Assembly: GCA_944351345.1 (NCBI GenBank)
Contig: CALVPO010000023.1
Location: 1 to 16,327, forward strand
Direction: 5' to 3'
DNA from: an uncultured Bacilli bacterium
GTDB lineage: Bacteria > Bacillota_I > Bacilli_A > RF39 > UBA660
Length of the DNA: 16,327 nucleotides
How positions within the stretch are numbered: position 1 is the stretch's first letter; each line of letters begins with the position of its first letter. A program made the position numbers and the translations under genes. The notes beneath the pieces are model-generated. The model searched no databases. It was not told the DNA's origin and saw only the letters and a list, made by a program, of their open reading frames with translations. This document shows positions 1 to 6,646 of the stretch, one piece after another.

Positions 1-48
1 GAAAGATTTCCTTTCCCTAAACAAAAAGCTAATAAAAAAGCTGAGTAA
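1..48 (+). CDS. C-terminal tail of an unidentified upstream gene (partial)
   Basis: Frame 1 stays open from the window edge through 15 codons (ending KQKANKKAE) to TAA at 46-48. The Lys/Ala-rich end looks like a normal protein tail, and the stop lies inside the 5' arm of a terminator-like hairpin, which fits the end of a transcription unit. Too little is present to name the product. Frame 2 is also open, to a TGA at 83-85, but uses rare codons such as CTC, AGC and CCC, so frame 1 is preferred. Confidence 0.35.
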   Translation, partial: ERFPFPKQKANKKAE

Positions 49-78
49 AAATTATTTATTTCCACTCAGCCCCTTTTA
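40..78 (+). terminator. Intrinsic terminator-like hairpin
   Basis: GCTGAGT (40-46) pairs perfectly with ACTCAGC (64-70) across a 17-nt loop and is followed by CCCCTTTTAT. An A-rich stretch precedes the stem. It probably ends the gene whose tail is at 1-48. The loop is long and the T-run short, so strength is uncertain. Confidence 0.5.
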
Positions 79-143
79 TATATGAAAAATAAAAAAATTA
101 TCTGCAATTGATATAAAATACAACTTACAATAATTTATTAAAT

Positions 144-178
144 AAGATAGATATTAATTATTATATCAATCTTTTTTA
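144..178 (+). terminator. Weak AT-rich hairpin with T-run
   Basis: AAGATAGATAT (144-154) pairs with ATATCAATCTT (163-173) with one mismatch and an 8-nt loop, running into a T-tract to 177. It could be a second terminator for the upstream gene. The stem is nearly all A/T, so it may be coincidental. Confidence 0.3.
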
Positions 179-241
179 TTTATATACAGTAAATAATAAA
201 GTGTAAACATCAAAAAAATAGTAGCCAAAAAAATCGAATTT

Positions 242-250
242 TGTTATAAT
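242..250 (+). promoter_or_regulatory. Extended -10 promoter of the glucosaminidase gene
   Basis: TGTTATAAT is a perfect extended -10 (TG, one base, TATAAT). No good -35 lies 16-18 bp upstream, as is usual for extended -10 promoters. The same kind of element (TGCTATAAT) stands before the lipoprotein gene at 9109. Transcription should begin near 257, leaving a short leader before the start at 281. Confidence 0.65.
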
Positions 251-280
251 TTAGTTAATAATAGGAAGTAGGTGTTTAAT

Positions 281-2380
281 ATGTTTAATATTTCTAAAAA
301 AATGGGCTATTTATTAATGATAATAATAACTATGTTTACATCAATTAATGTAACTTTAGCTACTACTACTGGAACCGTAACAGTAGATGACTATTTAAAT
401 GTTAGAAATTCTATAAATGGAAGTAGTATAGCTAAATTAACTAATGGAACAGAAGTAACAATAACTGATTTAAACGCTGGAAGTAATAGCATTTGTAACA
501 CCTGGTATAAAGTAACTTATGATAATAACTCTATAGGGTATGCATGTGGTGATTATATTGTCTTATTGAAAGGATATGCTGCTTGTTTTGAAAATGATGA
601 TCCAGTAAATATTTGGAAAGATACTAACAAAAGTGGTAAAGTAACTAGTGTAACATGTGATAAAGAAATGACTGTATTAGATAAAGATATAAGTAAAAAT
701 AGTAAATGCTCTAATAATTGGTATAAAGTAAAATATGGCAGTAAAACGGGATATGCATGCAGTACTTATGTATATACAACTAAGCCAGTAGAGACTACTA
801 ATACTTATAATAGACCATGGACAACTCCTAAAAAAGCTATAATAGGAGGAGCTGAATTTATTGTTGAAAACTATATATCTAAAGGTCAACATACATCATA
901 TTTAAAGAAATTTAATGTCAATCCTAAATCGGCATATAAAACATATAACCATCAATATATGGCTAATTTAGCTGCCCCTAGTAGTGAAGCTAAAAGCAGT
1001 TATAAATCATATAGTGCTAATAACTTATTAAAATTACCTCTCCATTTTGTAATACCTACATACAATAACATGCCTCCAACAACAACCTTACCAGGCTCAT
1101 CAACAGATACAACTGGACAAACAAACATCAGTGACAGTACTTTTGAGCAAGAATTAAATAGACAAGGTTTTGATGAAACTTATAAAAAGAAATTAAGATT
1201 ACTTCATAAAAAATATCCTAATTGGACTTTTGAAAATATGAAAACAGGACTTAATTTTGTTAGTGCTGTTAACGCAGAACAATCAGTAAGTTCAATAAGT
1301 GGAAATAACAGATATTATTATGTAAGTTCTAATGGAAATTATGTAGAAACAGAAAATGGTTGGTATCTTGCTAATACCGCAACTGTAAGTTATTATTTAG
1401 ATCCAAGAAACTTTTTAAATGAACAAGGAATATTAATGTTTGAAAGTTTAAAATATTCATCTAATTATACAGAAAATGTTGTTCAAAGTGTAATAAATGG
1501 TACATTTATGAGTGGGAATAGTTCTAAAGATAATCAATCATATGCTAAAATTTTTGTAGAAGCAGGAAAAAATAAAGATATAAGCCCTATATATTTAGCA
1601 AGTTTAGCTAGACAAGAATCAGGAGTAAATGGTTCCATAGCCACTTCAGGAAATAGATTTACGTATAAAAATATAACTTATGAAGGACTATATAATTTCT
1701 TTAATATTGGAGCTTATAGTACTGAAGAAAGTCCTATAAAAGCAGGTTTAGTTTGGGCAAGTGGAGGTTCGGAATGTGTAATAGTTGGAAATAATTGTAA
1801 CAGTTCTAATTCAAATAATAATTCAGATAATAGTAACAGTTCTAATTCAACTAGTAACAATAATTCTAATACTAATAGTAGTAATAATTCTAATTCCAAT
1901 AATAGTAATTCTACTACTAATAATACTCAAGCACCAACTAATAAAGGTACAAATTATTATATAAATCAATTAGGAGTAAGAAATAATTCAGGTTACATAA
2001 ATGGTATATCTATAGGAACTGATGCTAATACTATTATGAATAAATTAAAGAGTACTAAAAAAGTAAGCATAATAGATATAAATGGTAAAGGTTTAACAAG
2101 TAAAGATAAATTAGGAACAGGTAGTATTATAACAGTAACAGATAGTGATAATAAAACTAAATATGGTTATACAGTAGTAATATATGGTGATGTTAATGGA
2201 GATGGAGGTATTACATCATCAGACTATATTATGATAAAAAATTATATAATGGGAAAAACCAAATTATCTAATGTAAAATTAAAAGGAGCTGATACTAACA
2301 AAACTGGAAATGTCAATTCAGCAGATTATATCATGGTAAAAAATTATATAATGGGAAGAACTAATATTAATCAATCATAG
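281..2380 (+). CDS. Secreted SH3b / glucosaminidase-like / dockerin cell-wall protein
   Basis: Start is ATG 281, 699 aa. An in-frame GTG at 272 is rejected because it lies in the ribosome-binding region AGTAGGTG; the 9109 gene has the same AGTAGGTG-then-ATG layout. Residues 1-27 are a signal peptide ending TLA. Two bacterial SH3 repeats follow (about 31-94 and 98-165), with six cysteines that could form disulfides. Residues about 183-262 and 290-497 resemble the two-part GH73-type N-acetylglucosaminidase region; SLARQES carries the likely catalytic Glu446. A Ser/Asn linker (507-553), a beta module (556-635) and a type I dockerin follow. The dockerin calcium loops begin DVNGDG (637) and DTNKTG (671), each with the repeat SADYIM/SSDYIM and KNYIMG. 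Likely role is peptidoglycan cleavage outside the cell. First gene of an operon with 2393-3658. Family assignment of the catalytic part is by pattern recognition. Confidence 0.85.
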   Translation: MFNISKKMGYLLMIIITMFTSINVTLATTTGTVTVDDYLNVRNSINGSSIAKLTNGTEVTITDLNAGSNSICNTWYKVTYDNNSIGYACGDYIVLLKGYAACFENDDPVNIWKDTNKSGKVTSVTCDKEMTVLDKDISKNSKCSNNWYKVKYGSKTGYACSTYVYTTKPVETTNTYNRPWTTPKKAIIGGAEFIVENYISKGQHTSYLKKFNVNPKSAYKTYNHQYMANLAAPSSEAKSSYKSYSANNLLKLPLHFVIPTYNNMPPTTTLPGSSTDTTGQTNISDSTFEQELNRQGFDETYKKKLRLLHKKYPNWTFENMKTGLNFVSAVNAEQSVSSISGNNRYYYVSSNGNYVETENGWYLANTATVSYYLDPRNFLNEQGILMFESLKYSSNYTENVVQSVINGTFMSGNSSKDNQSYAKIFVEAGKNKDISPIYLASLARQESGVNGSIATSGNRFTYKNITYEGLYNFFNIGAYSTEESPIKAGLVWASGGSECVIVGNNCNSSNSNNNSDNSNSSNSTSNNNSNTNSSNNSNSNNSNSTTNNTQAPTNKGTNYYINQLGVRNNSGYINGISIGTDANTIMNKLKSTKKVSIIDINGKGLTSKDKLGTGSIITVTDSDNKTKYGYTVVIYGDVNGDGGITSSDYIMIKNYIMGKTKLSNVKLKGADTNKTGNVNSADYIMVKNYIMGRTNINQS
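1797..1935 (+). repeat. Asn/Ser-codon low-complexity tract
   Basis: About 140 bp of near-repeating AAT, AGT, TCT and ACT codons encode the Asn/Ser/Thr linker between the catalytic and C-terminal parts of the surface protein. Such tracts expand and contract by slippage, so length may vary between strains. Confidence 0.8.
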
Positions 2381-2392
2381 AAGGAGGAATAT

Positions 2393-3658
2393 ATGAAAAA
2401 ATATATAAAAAGCATTTTATTTATTATAATAGTTTTTCTTTTAGAAATTAATTCAGTAAATGCCCAGGGAAATTATACAGTATCATTGTCAAATACTAAC
2501 GTTACTAAAGGAAAAAGTGTAACACTTTATATAAAAGCTAATAACTGTGCTGGAAGATTTAATGTTTCTTCTTCAAATTCAACCGTAGCAAGTATTGAAG
2601 AAACGTATGCTTTTATAGATAATTCTACATATGCTATAAAAGTAAATACCATTAATTCAGGCACTGCAATCCTATCTATAAATGCTTTTGATGTAACAGA
2701 CTATGATAATAATAAAATTAGTGGTACTAAAACATTAAAAATAAACGTATCATCTAATGATAATAGTAATAGTAGTACTTCCAAAAAAAGTAGTGATGCT
2801 ACATTAAAATCCTTAGAAATAGAAGGAATAACACTCAGTCCAGAATTTAAAAGCACTACTTTAGAATATAGTGCTTCTTCAGATGCAGGAGTAGAAAAAG
2901 TAAATATAAAAGCAACTCCTAATGATCCTAAAGCTAATGTTAGTGGAGTTGGTGAAGTAAGTGTTAGTGAAGGTGCTAATAAATTAGAAATAATAGTAGC
3001 AGCAGAAGATGGTAGTACAAAAAGTTATATAATAAATCTAAATGTTAAAGAATATGATCCAATCACAATAAGAATCGGAAAAAAGAATTATACAGTAGTA
3101 AGAAAATTTAAAGATTTGCCAGAAGTAGATTTATTTGAACAAAGTCAAGTAGAAATAAGTGATGAAAAAGTTGATGGATATTATAATGAAAAATTAAATA
3201 TCTATTTAATAGGATTAAAAGATGAAGAGGGTAATATAGCATTATATACATATGATGATTTAAAAAAAGATTATGTAGAGTATAGGTGGATAACAGTAGG
3301 TGGAATAACCCTTTATCTAAAAGAACCAAAAAATAAAAAAGAAAATTTTAAAAAGTACACTACAACTATAAGAAATACAAAAACAGATATTTACAAAATA
3401 AAAAATAAAGAAAAAATAGGATTAATATATGGAACTAATGTAGCAACTAATCATACTGGCTATTATTTATATGATAGCAAGGAAGAAACATTGGCTAGAT
3501 ATTATGATGAAGAGGTAAAAATATATAAAGATAGAATAGAAAATTATAGAAATTATTTAATGATTCTAATGGGAATAATTAGTAGTATTATCATAATTTC
3601 AGTAATAATTTCTCTAATAAAAACTAAAAGAAGGAGAAAAAGAAAAAAGTTAAGCTAA
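2393..3658 (+). CDS. Membrane-anchored Ig-like / cadherin-like surface protein
   Basis: 421 aa. An AGGAGG ribosome site (2383-2388) lies 12 nt after the previous stop, so it is co-transcribed with the dockerin hydrolase. Residues 1-25 are a signal peptide (cut after NA). Residues about 27-118 form a BIg2-like Ig fold (SLSNTNVTKGKSVTL, then NSGTAILSI). Residues about 133-218 match the cadherin-like beta-sandwich pattern (DATLKSLEIEG, then LSPEF, LEYSA, then GSTKSYIINL). An uncharacterised beta-rich part follows. A transmembrane segment at about 387-409 is followed by a very basic tail (KTKRRRKRKKLS), so the body is outside and the tail is cytoplasmic. No catalytic motif is visible; adhesion or scaffolding is inferred. 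There is no clear terminator in the 126 bp before the ftsA promoter, only weak T-rich hairpins. Confidence 0.8.
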   Translation: MKKYIKSILFIIIVFLLEINSVNAQGNYTVSLSNTNVTKGKSVTLYIKANNCAGRFNVSSSNSTVASIEETYAFIDNSTYAIKVNTINSGTAILSINAFDVTDYDNNKISGTKTLKINVSSNDNSNSSTSKKSSDATLKSLEIEGITLSPEFKSTTLEYSASSDAGVEKVNIKATPNDPKANVSGVGEVSVSEGANKLEIIVAAEDGSTKSYIINLNVKEYDPITIRIGKKNYTVVRKFKDLPEVDLFEQSQVEISDEKVDGYYNEKLNIYLIGLKDEEGNIALYTYDDLKKDYVEYRWITVGGITLYLKEPKNKKENFKKYTTTIRNTKTDIYKIKNKEKIGLIYGTNVATNHTGYYLYDSKEETLARYYDEEVKIYKDRIENYRNYLMILMGIISSIIIISVIISLIKTKRRRKRKKLS

Positions 3659-3784
3659 TACTTTGGTTTAATTTTTTTAATACTCCTAAAATTCAATTAT
3701 ATCCTGAGTTAATTTTTTTTATAATCTTTTATATTTTAACTTAAAATTACTTATAAAATTTCCAAATTTCAATTTATAATTCTA

Positions 3785-3813
3785 TTGACATAAAAAAACG
3801 TTTAATATATAAT
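3785..3813 (+). promoter_or_regulatory. Perfect-consensus sigma-A promoter of ftsAZ
   Basis: TTGACA (3785-3790), a 17-bp spacer and TATAAT (3808-3813) match the vegetative consensus exactly. Transcription should start near 3820, about 92 nt before ftsA. Confidence 0.9.
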
Positions 3814-3819
3814 TAGTAT

Positions 3820-3902
3820 GTATGGTGGCAGGTCGCACTAAAGTATATTTATTTGTAATCAAGACGAATTTTGTCAATTTTACTGGTATACTTGTTTAGG
3901 AG
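3820..3902 (+). promoter_or_regulatory. Folded 5' leader of ftsAZ
   Basis: The leader begins with a locally GC-rich stretch (about 3824-3838). A long imperfect hairpin follows: AAGTATA (3841-3847) with TATACTT (3887-3893), GTAA (3855-3858) with TTAC (3880-3883), and GACG (3863-3866) with TGTC (3872-3875) around a 5-nt loop. The ftsA ribosome site AGGAG (3898-3902) lies just after the hairpin. I do not recognise a known riboswitch class. Confidence 0.45.
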
Positions 3903-3911
3903 ATAGATAAT

Positions 3912-5162
3912 ATGAAAAAAATATACACTAGTATAGATATTGGCTCGTATTCTATTAAAATTATAGTAGGAGAATATTTTGAAAATAAATTAAATCTTTT
4001 AGCTTCAGCTTGTGTTAGTTCAAAAGGTATAAAAAAAGGACTAATAGTAGATCCTGATTTAGTAATAAACTCAATTCATGAAGGAATAAATGAAGTAAAT
4101 GAAAAATTAGGCATAAATATAAAAAAAGTAATTGTTAATGTTCCAGACTATAATGCAAAATTTAAACAAGTAAGTGGATGCGTTGATGTTAGAAATGAAA
4201 ATAATATAATTACAAGTGATGATGTTGGTAGAGTTATTAAAGATTCTGTTTATAACAAATTAGAATCAGGCTATGAATTAGTGACAGTGGTACCAACTAA
4301 TTATATTATTGATGATAATATAGAAACGAGTAAACCGGTAGGTAAAAATGGACAAAAATTAGAAATAAAGGGTATAATGATAACAACACCTAAGAAAAAT
4401 ATCTATTCTGTATTAAGTATAATAGAGGCAGCAGGATTAGAAGTTTCTGATATTACTATATCAGGCTTATCAGATTATTACGAAGTAAGAATAGATAAAT
4501 TAGATAGCAAAACAGGTGCTTTAATCAATCTAGGACATGAGACCACAACCATCACTATATTTGAATCAGGAAATATTATAGATAATGAAACCTTGCAAAT
4601 AGGTGGAATAAATATTGAAAAAGATATTTCTTATGTATTTGGTGTTGATAGAGAAGATGGTAGAACACTAAAAGAAAAGTTTGCTAGTTGTCATAAAAGA
4701 TTTTGTCAATTAAATGAAATATACGAAGTGAAAAATACTATAGGTGAACTTGTTAAACTAAATCAATTAGAAGTATCTGAAGTTGTTATGAGCAGAATGC
4801 TAGAGATAATGAATTTAGCAAAAAAGCAAATTAGAAATTTAACTGATAAAGAAATAGAATACATAGTTTTAGCAGGAGGACTCACAGAAATAAAATCATT
4901 TAAAAATTTAGCATATGATGTTTTTGGTAAAGATGTTATAATATATAATGTTACACAGATGGGAGCTAGAGATAATAAATACACGACAGCTCTAGGAATG
5001 ATAAAATATTTTGTATACAAAATGGAATCACGAGGAAGAGAATATTCAATGTTTAGTATAGAAGATGAAATTTCTTTAATAACTCCTGATAAAAAAGCAA
5101 AAAAAGAGAATATGGTTAATAAAATTTTTGGAAGTTTTGTAGCGGGTAAGGAGGATAAATGA
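3912..5162 (+). CDS. ftsA: Cell division protein FtsA
   Basis: 416 aa, the usual length. FtsA is an actin-like ATPase that tethers FtsZ filaments to the membrane at the division site. The first phosphate loop is DIGSYSIKIIVG (9-20); the SHS2 (1C) region covers about 85-160; the second phosphate motif is ALINLGHETTTITIFESG (203-220); the adenosine motif is VLAGGLTEI (319-327). The C-terminal segment NMVNKIFGSFV (400-410) is a short amphipathic helix of the membrane-targeting type. The ribosome site is AGGAG with 9-nt spacing. It is driven by the consensus promoter at 3785 and translationally coupled to ftsZ. No other division or wall-cluster genes flank it here. Confidence 0.97.
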   Translation: MKKIYTSIDIGSYSIKIIVGEYFENKLNLLASACVSSKGIKKGLIVDPDLVINSIHEGINEVNEKLGINIKKVIVNVPDYNAKFKQVSGCVDVRNENNIITSDDVGRVIKDSVYNKLESGYELVTVVPTNYIIDDNIETSKPVGKNGQKLEIKGIMITTPKKNIYSVLSIIEAAGLEVSDITISGLSDYYEVRIDKLDSKTGALINLGHETTTITIFESGNIIDNETLQIGGINIEKDISYVFGVDREDGRTLKEKFASCHKRFCQLNEIYEVKNTIGELVKLNQLEVSEVVMSRMLEIMNLAKKQIRNLTDKEIEYIVLAGGLTEIKSFKNLAYDVFGKDVIIYNVTQMGARDNKYTTALGMIKYFVYKMESRGREYSMFSIEDEISLITPDKKAKKENMVNKIFGSFVAGKEDK

Positions 5163-6238
5163 TGGATAGTATGTTAGAGATGGATCAGTTAGCAAAAATA
5201 AAAGTAATAGGTATTGGTGGTGGAGGCTGTAATGCTATAAACCGTATGATTTCATCAGGACTAAAAGGTGTTGACTTTATAGTAGCAAATACTGATGTTC
5301 AAGCCTTAAATAAATCATTAGCAGAAACTAAATTACAAATAGGTGGTGAACTTACTGATGGATTAGGCGCTGGAGCAAATCCAGAAATAGGTAGAGAAGC
5401 TGCATTGGAGAGCAAAGCTGCTATAGAAGATGCTCTAAAAGGAGCTGATATGGTTTTCATTACTTGTGGAATGGGTGGTGGAACTGGAACTGGTGCTGCA
5501 CCAGTAGTAGCAGAAATAGCTCAAGATTTAGGAGCGCTAACAGTAGGAATTGTTACAAAACCATTTAGTTTTGAAGGAAAAAAGAGAATGGAACAAGCTG
5601 TAGCGGGCTTAGAAGAATTAAAAAAACATGTCGATACTATTATTGTAATACCTAATGATAGATTAAGAGAACTAATTGATAAGACAACTCCAATGCTAGA
5701 AGCATTTAGAGAAGTAGATAACGTATTACATCGTGGAGTCCAATCTATTTCCGATCTAATAGCTGTAGCAGGTTTAGTAAATCTAGATTTTGCAGATGTA
5801 AAAACAGTTATGAAAGATCGTGGAAATGCTTTAATAGGTATTGGAGTAGGTTCAGGAGATGGAAGAGCTGTAGAAGCAGCCAAACAAGCTGTATCAAGTC
5901 CGTTATTAGAAACTTCAATAGATGGAGCTACGGATGCAATAATAAATGTAACAGGAGGATCATCATTAACATTATTTGAAGTAGAAGAAGCTGCCGAAAT
6001 AATAAGAAGTGCAGCTAATACTGATATTAATACAATATTTGGTGCTGTTATAAATGAAAATTTAAATGATGAAGTAATAGTTACAGTAATAGCAACTGGA
6101 TTTGAACAACCAAGTGAGCCATTATATCACAATTTTGCAGGTAATAATTCAAAAGAATTATATAAAGATAGTATTGTCGATGATATTGATAGTGATTTTG
6201 ATGTTCCACCTTTCTTAAGAGATCGAGATAATTATTAA
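5162..6238 (+). CDS. ftsZ: Cell division GTPase FtsZ
   Basis: 358 aa from ATG 5162. A second ATG at 5159 overlaps the ftsA stop (ATGA), but AAGGAGG (5148-5154) is 7 nt from 5162 and only 4 from 5159, so 5162 is preferred. FtsZ is the tubulin homologue that forms the division ring. Visible parts, numbered from 5162: N-terminal VIGIGGGGCNAINRM (16-30), tubulin signature GGGTGTGAAP (105-114), and the T7 synergy loop NLDFADVK (207-214), which completes the GTPase site of the neighbouring subunit. The C-terminal peptide DFDVPPFLRDR (345-355) is the docking site for FtsA/SepF-type partners. The disordered linker is only about 28 residues, short for the family. It overlaps ftsA by one base (TGATG), so the pair is coupled. 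Confidence 0.98.
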   Translation: MDSMLEMDQLAKIKVIGIGGGGCNAINRMISSGLKGVDFIVANTDVQALNKSLAETKLQIGGELTDGLGAGANPEIGREAALESKAAIEDALKGADMVFITCGMGGGTGTGAAPVVAEIAQDLGALTVGIVTKPFSFEGKKRMEQAVAGLEELKKHVDTIIVIPNDRLRELIDKTTPMLEAFREVDNVLHRGVQSISDLIAVAGLVNLDFADVKTVMKDRGNALIGIGVGSGDGRAVEAAKQAVSSPLLETSIDGATDAIINVTGGSSLTLFEVEEAAEIIRSAANTDINTIFGAVINENLNDEVIVTVIATGFEQPSEPLYHNFAGNNSKELYKDSIVDDIDSDFDVPPFLRDRDNY

Positions 6239-6250
6239 ACACTTAATAGT

Positions 6251-6292
6251 AATAAAACACTAAAAACTTTTTGAGCTTTAGTGTTTTATTTT
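6251..6292 (+). terminator. Strong intrinsic terminator after ftsZ
   Basis: A perfect 14-bp stem, AATAAAACACTAAA (6251-6264) with TTTAGTGTTTTATT (6277-6290), with a 12-nt loop and T-rich arms. It ends the ftsAZ transcript. Because the A-tract lies on the other side, it could work in both directions. The remaining 112 bp to the IS target repeat hold nothing I can identify. Confidence 0.85.
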
Positions 6293-6404
6293 AGCCAAAT
6301 ATTTGATAACACATAAAATTAAATTTATAGTTAATAATTAATAATATCTATATATTTTTATATTTAAACAAATTAATCTAATATCTTTTTACTAAAAATT
6401 AACA

Positions 6405-6433
6405 AAAAAATGTCTATAAAGTGTAAATTATCT
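6405..6433. repeat. 29-bp direct repeat, left copy (target-site duplication)
   Basis: Perfectly identical to 8139-8167, with core ATAAAGTGTAAA (6416-6427). The two copies bracket 1705 bp holding one transposase gene, as expected for duplication of the target on insertion. IS1202-subgroup elements are known for unusually long duplications (about 24-29 bp). Confidence 0.9.
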
Positions 6434-6445
6434 GTCAATAGTTTA

Positions 6446-6460
6446 GGAAAATGTCTCAAA
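6446..6460 (+). repeat. Left copy of the IS inverted repeat
   Basis: GGAAAATGTCTCAAA is the exact reverse complement of 8085-8099. It is the likely transposase binding site at the left end. Confidence 0.8.
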
Positions 6461-6475
6461 AATTTTTAAACATTC

Positions 6476-6646
6476 GCGGGAAATTTTATTCCAATTTCCT
6501 TTTGACAAGCAGAAATATTTTTGATTATTTTATAGTCGTTTAATTAATTGCTATTTTCAAAAAATGAAAATAACAATTATTAAACTCAACTAAGGTAAAA
6601 AATATTTCTTTGTTTGTCAAAAGTTTTCTCGGCATAAAAAACCCGC
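6476..6646. repeat. 171-bp nested imperfect palindrome inside the IS
   Basis: Pairing blocks from outside in: GCGGG (6476-6480) with CCCGC (6642-6646); a TTTTAT-CC block (about 6484-6492) with GG-ATAAAA (6631-6637); CTTTTGACAA (6499-6508) with TTGTCAAAAG (6614-6623); GAAATATTTTT with AAAAATATTTC (about 6512-6522 and 6598-6608); and an inner hairpin, 6538-6559 with 6565-6585, of 20 matches with one base bulge and one mismatch around an AAAAA loop. It abuts the transposase stop at 6647-6649, so it would be the 3' untranslated region of the transposase mRNA. It could be a terminator, a shield against read-through, or a small RNA. Confidence 0.75.

Noticed and set aside
196..207. ATAAAGTGTAAA upstream of the first surface gene matches the core of the 29-bp IS target repeat.
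   Set aside because: A 12-mer in DNA this AT-rich is expected to recur by chance; spacing to the promoter differs from that at rpoZ and the match does not extend outward.
272..280. In-frame GTG start for the glucosaminidase gene.
   Set aside because: It overlaps the AGTAGGTG ribosome site that serves ATG 281, the same arrangement as at the 9109 gene.
1714..1899. Minus-strand Leu/Glu-rich open frame.
   Set aside because: It is the antisense of the Asn/Ser codon tract, with no ribosome site.
1797..1935. Possible CRISPR-like or tandem repeat array.
   Set aside because: The periodicity is that of codons in a protein linker; there are no constant repeats with unique spacers.
5521..5883. 120-codon minus-strand open frame inside ftsZ.
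   Set aside because: Antisense shadow of a strongly conserved gene, with no start signals.
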